NCBI GenBank assembly: GCA_020847045.1
Contig: JADLCT010000110.1
Coordinates: 39,202 to 103,201, forward strand
Length of the DNA stretch: 64,000 bases
Source: Bryobacterales bacterium
GTDB lineage: Bacteria > Acidobacteriota > Terriglobia > Bryobacterales > Bryobacteraceae
Direction: 5' to 3'
The translations under genes were made by a program, and so were the position numbers. The notes below the pieces were generated by a model. It did not search any database and had not been told where the DNA came from. It saw nothing but the letters and a program-made list of their open reading frames with translations. This document shows positions 32,825-41,217 of the stretch, one piece after another (the first letter of the stretch is position 1; each line of letters begins with the position of its first letter).

Positions 32825-34444
32825 ATGCGCCGAATCCTGATCGTCGACGACGATCCCGACCAACTGGAAATCCGCCAACTCGTGTTCCGGCACGCAGGCC
32901 ACCGCACGGCCATCGCCTCTAACGCCGCCGATGCCCTGCGCCTGTTCGACGCCGGACGCTTCGACACCGTCGTGCTCGATCTCCGTCTGCCCTCACCCGA
33001 AGCCGGACTGGCCCTGATCCGCGCCCTGCGCGAGCGCTCGGTCACGGTGCGCATCTTCGTGCTCAGCGGATGGCCCGCCGACATCCAGCAGGCGCCCGAA
33101 TCGGCCATGGTCCAGGAGGTCCTCACCAAACCGGTGAACTCCGCCTGGCTGTTGCGGCGGTTGGCGCAGTTCGCCTGTCTGGCTCTGCTGCTGGTTCCCG
33201 CGCGGCTGCTGGCCGCCGGCGCCGTAATCGCCTTGCCCGAAGCCGGCGAAGTGGTGGCCGAACTCGAGCTGAGCGCTCCAGGCGCGCAGTGGAACCGTAA
33301 GGGCAGGGAAGGCGCGCTGGCCCGCGTCACCGTCGACGGCGCGCTCGCCGCGCATGTTCCCGTCTTCCTCGGCGGCGTGCCGCTGCGGCAATCCGTGCTG
33401 CTCGGACGCCTGCCGGCCGGACGCCACACCGTGAGGGTCGAGCGGGATGAACGCTCGCCCGCACAAGTCGAGTTGAAAACCGGCTCCCTGCGCCTGCGCG
33501 CGGTGAGCGAACGGGATCCAGCCTACCAGATGATCGCCCACGCCCCCGTGCTCTTTGCGCGCCGCGACGATCAGTTGTTCACCGACGTGCCCCTGCTGGC
33601 CTACTGTGAGCGCACCACTGGGGACGGACGCACCACGCTCACGTACACGGTCATCTTCAGCAACGAAGATGGCGGCACCTCCACACGGGCGCTGATGGCC
33701 CGCTGGGGCCGCACCACCGACATCGAGTATGTCTACCGCGTCAGCTTCGATGCGTCCGGCCGCCGTCTGCCGGGCATCATCCAAACGCGCGGCCATGCCG
33801 ATGTCGAGTTCAACGGCGAGCGCGAAGCCGAACACCCCCTGCTTGGCGTGGTCACGCTGAACAACATGGTGGCGCCCGAAGGCCGAAGCACCATTCGTTG
33901 GGCGCCCGCGCCGGTGATGGCTGACCTAAGCCACGCCTCGCGCGAATTGGTCATGGACCAGGCGCCCTGGATCTACCGCGTTGCCGCCGGGGAACTCGGG
34001 CGTGAGGGTAAACTCCGCCCCTTCGGCGTCGTCAGCGGCCAGAGCATCGGCGATCCTCGCAACTATCTCACCGTCGAAGCGCGCATCACGAGCCGTGATG
34101 CCCGCATCAGCCCTGCCGTCCGTCTGCGCGACGGCATCTGGCGAGCCGCCCACCTCGGACGCCCCGATTACGCCGTCGAACGCTCTGGCTGGGCCCGCAT
34201 GTCGGTTGAACTGCCTCCCGGCACAACCGCAAACGACATTCAGGAGCTCGGATTTGCCTGTCTCACCGAACCTGCCAATGCGCGGGCGCCCGCCCCGCTT
34301 TCCGGCACATGTATGGTGGACGCCATTGGCGCCGTCTTCCTTCCCGGTCAGGATTACGCGCCCGGCCCACACCTGTGGACCCGGCCCCTCAACGCTCCGG
34401 TTACCATCTCATCCGGCCAGTTGGCGTCGCTTCCATGGAAGTGA
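32825..34444 (+). CDS. Receiver domain fused to an export signal and secreted beta domain
   Basis: One 539-residue frame. Residues 3-112 are a complete receiver domain: D8-D10 acidic pocket, phospho-acceptor D52 in VVLDLRLP, S81 and K102 in LTKPV. Directly after it, residues 111-131 form a textbook signal sequence (RRLAQFACLALLLVPARLLAAG). The remaining 400 residues look extracytoplasmic and beta-rich, with no family I recognise. A cytoplasmic receiver joined to an export signal is odd. An in-frame GTG at 33134 (Val104), preceded by AGGAGGT (33114-33120), would yield the secreted part alone. TATTCT (32810-32815) may be the -10. The 3' end overlaps the DUF167 gene. Confidence 0.75.
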   Translation: MRRILIVDDDPDQLEIRQLVFRHAGHRTAIASNAADALRLFDAGRFDTVVLDLRLPSPEAGLALIRALRERSVTVRIFVLSGWPADIQQAPESAMVQEVLTKPVNSAWLLRRLAQFACLALLLVPARLLAAGAVIALPEAGEVVAELELSAPGAQWNRKGREGALARVTVDGALAAHVPVFLGGVPLRQSVLLGRLPAGRHTVRVERDERSPAQVELKTGSLRLRAVSERDPAYQMIAHAPVLFARRDDQLFTDVPLLAYCERTTGDGRTTLTYTVIFSNEDGGTSTRALMARWGRTTDIEYVYRVSFDASGRRLPGIIQTRGHADVEFNGEREAEHPLLGVVTLNNMVAPEGRSTIRWAPAPVMADLSHASRELVMDQAPWIYRVAAGELGREGKLRPFGVVSGQSIGDPRNYLTVEARITSRDARISPAVRLRDGIWRAAHLGRPDYAVERSGWARMSVELPPGTTANDIQELGFACLTEPANARAPAPLSGTCMVDAIGAVFLPGQDYAPGPHLWTRPLNAPVTISSGQLASLPWK

Positions 34445-34662
34445 ACGTCAAGGTGATCCCGCGCAGCTCGCGTAGCGAGGTGGCGGGCGAAATGGCGGAC
34501 GGCGTTTTGAAAGTAAAACTTGCGGCCGTACCAGAAAAAGGCAAGGCAAATCAGGAGTTATGCGAAGTGCTGGCGCGCCACTTCCAAGTCCCTCTCCGCG
34601 ACGTGGAGCTTGTCTCTGGCGCCACCTCAACGCGGAAACGCATCCGCATCCGCAGCCTGTGA
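34435..34662 (+). CDS. DUF167 (YggU) family protein
   Basis: Seventy-five residues, a normal length for DUF167. The motif VKVIPRSSRSEVAG at the N terminus and LKVKLAAVPEKGKANQEL, then LVSGATSTRKRIRI, match the family closely. It is a small alpha/beta protein of unknown function. ATG 34435 overlaps the end of the receiver-fusion gene by ten bases. Its last 36 bases overlap the convergent gene at 34627. Confidence 0.85.
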   Translation: MEVNVKVIPRSSRSEVAGEMADGVLKVKLAAVPEKGKANQELCEVLARHFQVPLRDVELVSGATSTRKRIRIRSL

Positions 34663-35286
34663 CGCGCCTGCCGGGCTCCGCAGGCGCAGTCCCACCGCTC
34701 CCGATTTGAACCCTCTGGCCCGCTGATAGTCGGCCTGCAACTGCTTCAACACCTTCTCGGCCACATCGGCGCTCGCGCCCCGGAACTTGGCCCCCAAACT
34801 CTCCTGCGTGGTCGCCCACAGCACGTCGCCGTCCTTCCCCACAATCCGAACCGCCGCGATCGCCTCGTGCTTTCGTTCTGCAATCCGCGTCGATTCGTTG
34901 TCTCCCACGCCAGCGCTCATCGCCGGCCCGCGGTTGTACTGTGAGCTCGATGTCCGGTTGGTCCCGCTGGTGAAGCTCGCCCGCCCGTTAATCCCCTCGC
35001 TGGTCTGGAAGGTATCGGTGAAGATCATATCCTCGGCCGAGCCCTTCAACTCGGCATCGGCGCGCTCGCGATTCTCCGTAATGATGAACAGCCCGCTTCG
35101 GTGCAGACTGCCCACGATCATGTCGCGAATTTGTGCGGCGCTCTCCCCGCCGTCCAGCTTCTCGATGTACAACCTCTTTATTTCCAGTAAGCCCACGATG
35201 GGATCCTCAACCGTCGTCTCCGCCCCGGATCGTCCCGCCCCGACAAGCGTCAGCAGGCACAAGCCACTGAGTACAAGGCGTCTCAT
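34627..35286 (-). CDS. Secreted hypothetical protein
   Basis: A 219-residue protein with a signal peptide (1-22, RSGAE). The segment IVGLLEIKRLYIEKLDGGESAAQIRDMI followed by LFIITENRERADAEL resembles the fold opening of CsgG/LpoB-type proteins, and GKDGDVLWATTQESLGAKF near residue 150 is a pattern I associate with acidobacterial secreted proteins of this type. Function is unknown. It follows the next upstream gene with a four-base overlap. Its 3' end lies antisense to the last 36 bases of the DUF167 gene, so the exact C terminus deserves caution. Confidence 0.65.
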   Translation of the reverse strand: MRRLVLSGLCLLTLVGAGRSGAETTVEDPIVGLLEIKRLYIEKLDGGESAAQIRDMIVGSLHRSGLFIITENRERADAELKGSAEDMIFTDTFQTSEGINGRASFTSGTNRTSSSQYNRGPAMSAGVGDNESTRIAERKHEAIAAVRIVGKDGDVLWATTQESLGAKFRGASADVAEKVLKQLQADYQRARGFKSGAVGLRLRSPAGASQAADADAFPR

Positions 35287-35756
35287 CCTTTCCCTGCCTT
35301 TCTCGCTTCCTCATCCTGAAACGTCACTTTCAACCCCGTCCGCGCCTCCAGCGAGGCCAGCACCACGCGGACGTCGGATTTCGACACCTGGAACACCAGC
35401 GCCTGCTGTGCGCCCTCTTCATCGCGGAACCCCAGCGTCAGAAAGTGCCTTCGAGACTTGCTGAGCAGAAAAAGAGGTGAGATCAGCACGGCGGCGACAT
35501 AGCGCCGGTCCACCTTCTGCCCGTATTCGATCAGGTTGATCCGGTCATACGGAATCGCGAACGTGGTGCGCTTGGTCGCGAAATGGAACATGCTCCGGTG
35601 CGTGGTGAACAGCGCTCCGTTCACACCCACGGAGAGATCCTCCACCGTTCCACCGATGAACTGGGCGTGTCCGCCCCGGTCGCGCGTGACCGCCGCACCG
35701 GCCACGAGCAGAAATATCAGGAGTAGGCGCGCCAGTCCGTTCACACCGTTCCTCAC
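35283..35756 (-). CDS. Exported or membrane hypothetical protein
   Basis: A 157-residue protein starting with GTG. An N-terminal hydrophobic stretch (about 8-23) is followed by a pleckstrin-like strand pattern, ALFTTHRSMFHFATKRTTFAIPYDRINLIEYGQ, then a second hydrophobic stretch (AAVLISPLFLL) and a C-terminal alpha/beta part. I recognise no family. It overlaps the downstream secreted gene by four bases, so they are an operon. Confidence 0.6.
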   Translation of the reverse strand: MRNGVNGLARLLLIFLLVAGAAVTRDRGGHAQFIGGTVEDLSVGVNGALFTTHRSMFHFATKRTTFAIPYDRINLIEYGQKVDRRYVAAVLISPLFLLSKSRRHFLTLGFRDEEGAQQALVFQVSKSDVRVVLASLEARTGLKVTFQDEEARKAGKG

Positions 35757-35877
35757 GATGAGATAGTCGGAGTTGCCGCACTCGTTTCTCGCTTACAATG
35801 TGCAGGTTGCGATCAGGATTTTGCGCTATTCCTGAACTGTTAGTCCCTCAGCCTGATCCGTAAACTGGTTGTAGTGG

Positions 35878-36591
35878 ATGCCTGGCCGCGCAAACTTCAT
35901 GAACCGCATCCCGCGCAAACTCGTCAAAATGGTAGGAGTGGATCTCGACAAACTACAGCCAGAAGAGGCGCCCGGGCCGGCGGCATTGCCTGGGGACATC
36001 ATTATTAGCGACGACACACGCCGCGCCAATCGCATTCCGCCTGGCCAGTCCCGCACGCGCAAGTGGCCGGTGCTGGATGCTTCCGGTCCGCCGCGCATTG
36101 ACCTCGACCACTGGCGCTTCCGTATGTGGGGCGCGGTGAACCGGGAAGTGGAACTCGACTGGTCCGGATTCCAGGAGCTTCCCCGTGTCAAGGTATTCGC
36201 CGATTTTCACTGTGTCACACGCTGGTCGCGGCTCGGAAATGTCTGGGAGGGCGTCTCGACCAGTCAGCTCGTGGAGCAGGCCGGCGGGCTAACGCAAGAC
36301 GCGAAGTTTGTCCTCGTATATGGTTATGACTATGGCTGGACCGTGAATCTCCCGGTGGCCGAATTCTTGGCCGGGGACGCGCTGGTTGCCCTCACCCACG
36401 ATGGCGCGCCGCTCGCCGTGGAGCATGGCGGCCCGGCGCGGTTGATTGTGCCGAAGCTATACGCCTGGAAGAGCGCCAAATGGGTGGCGGGTGTAGAGTT
36501 CGTGTCCGAGGACGTAGCCGGCTTCTGGGAGCGCAACGGCTATCACATGCATGGCGATCCATGGAAGGAAGAGAGGTTTTCCTGGGACTGA
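35878..36591 (+). CDS. Molybdopterin-dependent sulfite-oxidase-like oxidoreductase
   Basis: A 237-residue protein containing only the molybdopterin-binding domain of the sulfite oxidase family (YuiH-like). ADFHCVTRWSRLGNVWEGV carries the conserved Mo-ligand Cys at about residue 112. GYDYGWTVNLP and LTHDGAPLAVEHGGPARLIVPKLYAWKSAKWV are family hallmarks. There is no dimerisation or haem domain and no clear signal peptide. Substrate is unknown. ATG 35899 is an alternative start. A 7-bp inverted repeat, GATCAGG (35811-35817) with CCTGATC (35852-35858), lies upstream. The stop overlaps the next gene by one base. Confidence 0.87.
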   Translation: MPGRANFMNRIPRKLVKMVGVDLDKLQPEEAPGPAALPGDIIISDDTRRANRIPPGQSRTRKWPVLDASGPPRIDLDHWRFRMWGAVNREVELDWSGFQELPRVKVFADFHCVTRWSRLGNVWEGVSTSQLVEQAGGLTQDAKFVLVYGYDYGWTVNLPVAEFLAGDALVALTHDGAPLAVEHGGPARLIVPKLYAWKSAKWVAGVEFVSEDVAGFWERNGYHMHGDPWKEERFSWD

Positions 36592-37535
36592 TGACTTCAC
36601 GACGCTGGCTGGTGACTGGTTTGGGCGCGGGCGCCGTGGCCGGAGCCGCCGGTTTGGCCTACAACGCCGCGCCTACCTTTTGGAAGCAGTATGTGCGTGA
36701 CATCCGGCGGAACATCCACCCCGCACCCCGCCGTCCCGACTGGAAGAGGTGGGGCAACCGAGGGCTGCACGCGGCCTGGTTAGGCCATTCCACCATCCTG
36801 ATGCGGATCAACGGCTACACCATCCTCACCGATCCGGTGTTTAGCCGCCGTGCGGGTATTCACATCGGTCCGGTCACGCTCGGTGTGAAGCGCCTGGTGG
36901 AGCCGGCGCTGGCGCTGGAGGATCTGCCGCCCATTGATCTCATTCTGAACTCGCACGCTCACATGGACCACCTCGATACGCCTTCCATGGCCGCGCTCGA
37001 AGGAAAGAAGACCGAGGTGGTGATGGCGCACGCCACCGCCGACATCATTGACGCCGGGGCGTATGCGCGAGTCAGGGAGCTGCGCTGGGGCGATAGCGTG
37101 CAGGCGGGTCCGTTGCGCATCACCGCCATTGAAGTGAAGCATTGGGGCGCGCGTCTGCGTTCGGACACCTGGCGCGGCTACAACGGCTACGTAATCGAAT
37201 CCAATGGCGACGGCCCCACGCGCCGCATCCTGTTCGCCGGAGACACGGCTTATACACCTCTGTTCGCCGGCCTGAAAACATCGCGTGATTTCGATCTCGC
37301 GCTTATGCCCATTGGCGCGTACAACCCGTGGATTCGCGTCCATTGCAATCCGGAGCAGGCCTGGCGCATGGCCGGCGACGCCGGAGCCGGACTCTTCTTT
37401 CCCATGCACCACCAAACCTTCCCGCTTGGCCGCGAACCTGTGCAGGAACCCTTGGACAGGCTGTTCACGGCCGCCGGAAACTCAGCCGGACGCATCGCGC
37501 TGCGGGCGGTGGGCGACGAGGTGGCCATCGGTTGA
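36591..37535 (+). CDS. MBL-fold hydrolase with Tat-like signal (NAPE-PLD-like)
   Basis: A 314-residue metallo-beta-lactamase-fold protein. SRRWLVTGLGAGAVAGAAG looks like a Tat signal. The metal motif LNSHAHMDHLD (HxHxDH at about 123) is intact, followed by MAHATAD, an IEVKHWGAR segment and a LFAGDTAYTPLF strand with the bridging Asp. The layout matches N-acyl-phosphatidylethanolamine-hydrolysing phospholipase D relatives, suggesting lipid or phosphodiester hydrolysis outside the cytoplasm. ATG 36591 is coupled to the upstream molybdoenzyme through TGATG. Confidence 0.85.
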   Translation: MTSRRWLVTGLGAGAVAGAAGLAYNAAPTFWKQYVRDIRRNIHPAPRRPDWKRWGNRGLHAAWLGHSTILMRINGYTILTDPVFSRRAGIHIGPVTLGVKRLVEPALALEDLPPIDLILNSHAHMDHLDTPSMAALEGKKTEVVMAHATADIIDAGAYARVRELRWGDSVQAGPLRITAIEVKHWGARLRSDTWRGYNGYVIESNGDGPTRRILFAGDTAYTPLFAGLKTSRDFDLALMPIGAYNPWIRVHCNPEQAWRMAGDAGAGLFFPMHHQTFPLGREPVQEPLDRLFTAAGNSAGRIALRAVGDEVAIG

Positions 37536-37576
37536 ACGTTGCCGGTGGAACGCCCGCGCCAGCCGCCGCCACCCGC

Positions 37577-37582
37577 TAAAAT
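37577..37582 (+). promoter_or_regulatory. TAAAAT -10 box, leaderless TTG start
   Basis: TAAAAT is six bases (ATAGGT) before TTG 37589. AGG is too close to the start to act as a Shine-Dalgarno. Confidence 0.45.
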
Positions 37583-37588
37583 ATAGGT

Positions 37589-38767
37589 TTGACTCCCGCA
37601 TTACTCGAAGATATTCCTTCTCTGATTCGCGAGCGCCTGAAGCCGCGCTTTGGCGGCTGGATCACCTGTGGCTCGCTGGATGAGTTGCGCGCCCGCGCCG
37701 ACTACCGCGAGGTGGCGGACATTGTGACGCGCGTGCTGGAGACCGTCGAAACGGGCGAGTTCGCGCCACCCGCGGCGGCCAAGCCCTCCTATCGCGTGGC
37801 GGCCTGGAATATTGAACGCGGTAAGGAGCTTGCCGGGCAGCTCGAAGTTCTGCGCTCGCACGAGTGGCTGCGCGATGCCGACGTGCTGCTGCTCACCGAA
37901 ACCGACGTTGGCATGGCGCGCAGCGGCAACGTCGACGTGGCCCAAACCATGGCGCGCGAATTGCGCATGAACTACGCCTTCGCGCCCTGCTACCTCAGCC
38001 TGGTGAAGGGTTCGGGCACAGAACGCGCGGTGGAAGGCGAAAATGATCTGGGCCTGCACGGCAACGCCATTCTGTCGCGCTACCCGATCCGCCGGGCCAA
38101 GGCCGTGCACCTGAACAACGGCATCGACAAAATGGCCTCGCGCGAAAAGCGTCTGGGGCGGCAGACCTCGCTCATCGCCGGAATCGAATTTCCTAACTAT
38201 GTGCTGCCGGTGGCCAGCGTGCACCTGGACGCGCAGTCCACGCAACGGCACCGCGCGGAGCAGATGCGCTGCGTGCTGGACGCCATGGCGCCGGACGGCG
38301 CGGCGCTTCTGGGCGGCGATTGGAACACGACAACATTCGACTCCTCCACCGCCTTCCGCGCCATCTGTGGCTACTGGCTGCGCGTGTTCATGGGTCCCGG
38401 ACGCGTCATTCGCAACCACTTCCTGCACCCGGACCGCTGGTTCGAACGCGAGCTCTTTCAACTGCTGAAACGCCGCGGCTATGAGTATGAGCGCTCGAAT
38501 GCTCACGCCGATCACACCATTTACTACCATGTGGACGATCTGCGCGCGTTCGGTTCGCTGGCTGAATGGGTGCCGCTGTGGTGCTTCGACTTCATCCGCT
38601 GGGCGCTGCGCGAACACGGCGGCGGCTGCCCGTTGAAGATCGACTGGTTCACCTCGCGCGGCGTCGATGTCCGCTCTCCTGTCGTAATCCACGGTTTGAA
38701 CGAGGGCCGCCCGGCGCCGCTCTCGGACCATGACCCGATTGGTGTCGATGTCGCCGTTCCCCGGTGA
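37589..38767 (+). CDS. Endonuclease/exonuclease/phosphatase family protein
   Basis: A 392-residue EEP-superfamily protein. RVAAWNIERGKE (about 68) is the first motif, VLLLTETDVGMARSG the second (metal Glu), ASVHLDAQS the third, GGDWNTTTFD the fourth and LSDHDPIGVDV the closing Asp-His motif, so all catalytic elements are present. About 70 N-terminal residues are unassigned and no signal peptide is seen. Substrate may be a nucleic acid or a phosphoester. The start appears to be TTG 37589, since no ATG occurs before the catalytic domain. Confidence 0.83.
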   Translation: MTPALLEDIPSLIRERLKPRFGGWITCGSLDELRARADYREVADIVTRVLETVETGEFAPPAAAKPSYRVAAWNIERGKELAGQLEVLRSHEWLRDADVLLLTETDVGMARSGNVDVAQTMARELRMNYAFAPCYLSLVKGSGTERAVEGENDLGLHGNAILSRYPIRRAKAVHLNNGIDKMASREKRLGRQTSLIAGIEFPNYVLPVASVHLDAQSTQRHRAEQMRCVLDAMAPDGAALLGGDWNTTTFDSSTAFRAICGYWLRVFMGPGRVIRNHFLHPDRWFERELFQLLKRRGYEYERSNAHADHTIYYHVDDLRAFGSLAEWVPLWCFDFIRWALREHGGGCPLKIDWFTSRGVDVRSPVVIHGLNEGRPAPLSDHDPIGVDVAVPR

Positions 38768-38784
38768 GGGGGCAGCCGGTTTTT

Positions 38785-38808
38785 TGCATTTTTATGCACT
38801 GGAATGCA
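38785..38808 (+). promoter_or_regulatory. Tandem ARG-box-like palindromes
   Basis: TGCAT-TTTT-ATGCA (38785-38798) is a perfect 14-base palindrome of the layout of ArgR boxes (5-4-5). A second copy with one mismatch, TGCAC-TGGA-ATGCA (38795-38808), shares four bases with it. They lie directly ahead of an acetylornithine-aminotransferase-like gene. Confidence 0.5.
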
Positions 38809-38818
38809 TACTTATAAA

Positions 38819-40087
38819 ATGATCCCTGCCGAAACCAACGCCCCTGATGCACAGCCCGAAGCGAAGCCCGATGCGGCCACGCAGCCGCTGAGTTTTTCCG
38901 GACAGGTGATCGCCCGCGAAAAGCAGTACGTCCTGCAGAACTACGGCCGCTATCCGCTGGTGCTGGCGCGCGGCCGCGGCGCGTGGGTGTATGACCATGA
39001 CGGGAATCGCTATCTGGACCTGTTGTCGGGCATTGGCGTGAACGCCCTTGGCCACGCGCATCCGCGCCTGCTGCGCGTGCTGCGCGAGCAGGCCGGGTTG
39101 ATGATTCACATCTCGAATCTCTACTACCACGAGTATCAGGGACGGCTGGCCGAGCGCCTTTCGCAGGTGTCGGGGCTGCAGCGCAGCTTCTTCTGCAACT
39201 CGGGCACCGAGGCGATGGAAGCCGCCATTAAGATGGCGCGCGCGCACGGGCAGGCCGTTCACCCGGATAAGTATGAGTTGGTGGCGCTCGAGAATTCGTT
39301 TCACGGGCGGAGCATCGGCGCGCTTTCGGTGACCGGGCAGCCGAAGTATCAAAAGCCGTTCGGGCCGCTGCTGCCGGGCGTGAAATTTGTTCCGATGAAT
39401 GACGTGGCGGCGCTGGAAGCGGCTGTGAGCAACCGCACGGCAGGCATTCTGATGGAGCCGGTGCAGGGCGAAGGCGGCGTGTATCCGGTGCCCCCGGCAA
39501 TGGTCCGCAAGGCGCGCGAACTGGCCGGCCGTCACGACGCGTTGCTCATATTCGACGAAATCCAGTGCGGCGTGGGACGTCTGGGCACATGGTTCGCCTA
39601 TCAGGCGCTCGACCCGGTTGTGATGCCCGACGTGCTGACCTCGGCCAAGCCTGCCGGCTGTGGCATTCCCATCGGCTTCGTGCTGTGCAACGAGCGCGCG
39701 GCCAAAACGATTCCGGCGGGCATGCACGGCACGACGTTCGGTGGCGGCCCGCTGGCCACGCGCGTGGCGCTTGAGTTCATGGATGTGCTGGAGGAGTTGC
39801 TGCCGCAGGTGCGTGCGCGGGGCGACTACTTCCGCCACAAGCTGGAGACGTTGAAGAGCCGCTACGGCTTCATCAAAGAAGTGCGCGTGCACGGGCTGAT
39901 GATCGGCGTGGAGCTCGACCGTCCGGGCAAGGACCTGGTCACCGAGTGCATGAAGGAAGGCTTGCTCATCAACTGCACGCACGACGTGGTGCTGCGGCTG
40001 CTGCCGCCCTACATCATCTCGGAGAGCGAGATCGACAAAGCGGCGCGCATCCTGAACCGCGTGTGCAAGCGCTGGGGCGCGGCCTAA
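38819..40087 (+). CDS. Class III aminotransferase, acetylornithine aminotransferase-like
   Basis: A 422-residue PLP enzyme of the ArgD/class III group. FFCNSGTEAMEAAIKMAR binds the phosphate, LIFDEIQCGVGRLG holds the pyridine-binding Asp, and SAKPAGCGIPIGF carries the Schiff-base Lys; the usual GGG after Lys is AGCG here. The family transfers the amino group in arginine synthesis, but also acts on ornithine, 4-aminobutyrate or polyamines. ATG 38819 is preferred, because the earlier ATG at 38804 lies inside the palindromic repeats. The ARG-box-like sites support a role in arginine metabolism. Its stop shares CTAA with manC. Confidence 0.82.
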   Translation: MIPAETNAPDAQPEAKPDAATQPLSFSGQVIAREKQYVLQNYGRYPLVLARGRGAWVYDHDGNRYLDLLSGIGVNALGHAHPRLLRVLREQAGLMIHISNLYYHEYQGRLAERLSQVSGLQRSFFCNSGTEAMEAAIKMARAHGQAVHPDKYELVALENSFHGRSIGALSVTGQPKYQKPFGPLLPGVKFVPMNDVAALEAAVSNRTAGILMEPVQGEGGVYPVPPAMVRKARELAGRHDALLIFDEIQCGVGRLGTWFAYQALDPVVMPDVLTSAKPAGCGIPIGFVLCNERAAKTIPAGMHGTTFGGGPLATRVALEFMDVLEELLPQVRARGDYFRHKLETLKSRYGFIKEVRVHGLMIGVELDRPGKDLVTECMKEGLLINCTHDVVLRLLPPYIISESEIDKAARILNRVCKRWGAA

Positions 40088-41163
40088 AGCAGTTCGCTGC
40101 GCCCGGCCTGTTCCAGGCGCTTCACCAACTGGCCCACGCGCTGCGCTTGCGAGCGGTGAACCACCAGCAGCGCATCGGGCGTGTCGACCACCACCAGATC
40201 GTCCACGCCAACCAGCGCCACCAGCTTGCCGGGCGCCTCGACATAGTTGCCGCGCGCGCCTTCGGCCAGCATGGGGGAGCGGCTGGCGTTGCCTTCGGCG
40301 TCGCGCGCCAGCAGTTCATAGACGGCGTTCCAGCTTCCCAGATCGTTCCAGCCGAAATCACTGGTGGCCAGCCCGGCCACGTTGGGCGCCTTCTCCAGAA
40401 TGCCGTAGTCCACTGAGATGTTTTCACACAGCGGATAGGCTTCGGCGAGGCGGCTGGCAAAAACGCGCGAGCCCAGCGGCGGCAATGCGGCCAGCACGGC
40501 GGCCGTCTTGGGCAGGTGCTGCCGCATGGCGTTCAAAAACGTTCCGGCGCGCCAGAAGAAGATGCCGGCGTTCCAGAAGTAGTTGCCCGCCTTGACGAAG
40601 CGTTGCGCCGTGCGCGCATCGGGCTTTTCGCGGAAGCGGCGCAGCTTGGCCGGCTGTTTGTGACCGGCCGTGATGCCCTTGGGGAATTCAAGATAGCCGT
40701 ACCCGGTTTCGGCCCAGCGCGGCGCAATGCCCAGCGTCACCAGGCTCCCGCCGCGGGCCGCGGCGATGGCCGGCTTCATCCACTGGCGGAAGCGGGCCGG
40801 GTTGCCGATGTGATGATCCGCTGGAAAGACGCCGAGGATGGCCTCGGGGTCGCGTTCATAGATCACTTGCGCGGCCAAGCCCAGGCAGGGCGCCGTATTG
40901 CGCTGCGCCGGTTCGGCGATGATCTGCCGCCGGGGCACGCCCGGCAACTGGCGGCGGATCTCCTGTTCCAGGTGCCGGTTGGTGAGCACCCACAGGTTCT
41001 CGCGCGGGATCATGGGCTCCAGCCGTTCCGCGGTTTCCTGAATCAGCGACTGTGCTCCCAGAAAGCTCAGCAGTTGCTTGGGCGTGTGCGTGCGGCTGCG
41101 GGGCCAGAAGCGTGTGCCGCGGCCGCCGGCAAGTATGAGGCCGTGAAGATGCGAGTTCGCCAT
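40084..41163 (-). CDS. manC: Mannose-1-phosphate guanylyltransferase
   Basis: A 359-residue nucleotidyltransferase. LILAGGRGTRFWPRSR (about 9-24) is the GTP-binding signature, followed by FPADHHIGN (metal Asp), ETGYGYLEF, RFREKPD and FWNAGIFFWRAG, all diagnostic of GDP-mannose pyrophosphorylase. The isomerase domain of bifunctional enzymes is absent. It makes GDP-mannose for glycans and exopolysaccharide. It is the last gene of the rplS-rnhB-lepB unit (54 bases after lepB) and overlaps the convergent aminotransferase by four bases. Confidence 0.92.
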   Translation of the reverse strand: MANSHLHGLILAGGRGTRFWPRSRTHTPKQLLSFLGAQSLIQETAERLEPMIPRENLWVLTNRHLEQEIRRQLPGVPRRQIIAEPAQRNTAPCLGLAAQVIYERDPEAILGVFPADHHIGNPARFRQWMKPAIAAARGGSLVTLGIAPRWAETGYGYLEFPKGITAGHKQPAKLRRFREKPDARTAQRFVKAGNYFWNAGIFFWRAGTFLNAMRQHLPKTAAVLAALPPLGSRVFASRLAEAYPLCENISVDYGILEKAPNVAGLATSDFGWNDLGSWNAVYELLARDAEGNASRSPMLAEGARGNYVEAPGKLVALVGVDDLVVVDTPDALLVVHRSQAQRVGQLVKRLEQAGRSELL

Positions 41164-41217
41164 GAGAGTGTGCCGTGTGTGTTAGCGCCGGTGGCGCGCG
41201 GTGGGCCGCGCCGCGGC

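Noticed and set aside
38768..38784. Intrinsic terminator after the EEP gene (T run at 38780-38785)
   Set aside because: The T run follows only weak CCGG or CCCC/GGGG pairing; the sequence is better explained by the palindromic operator.
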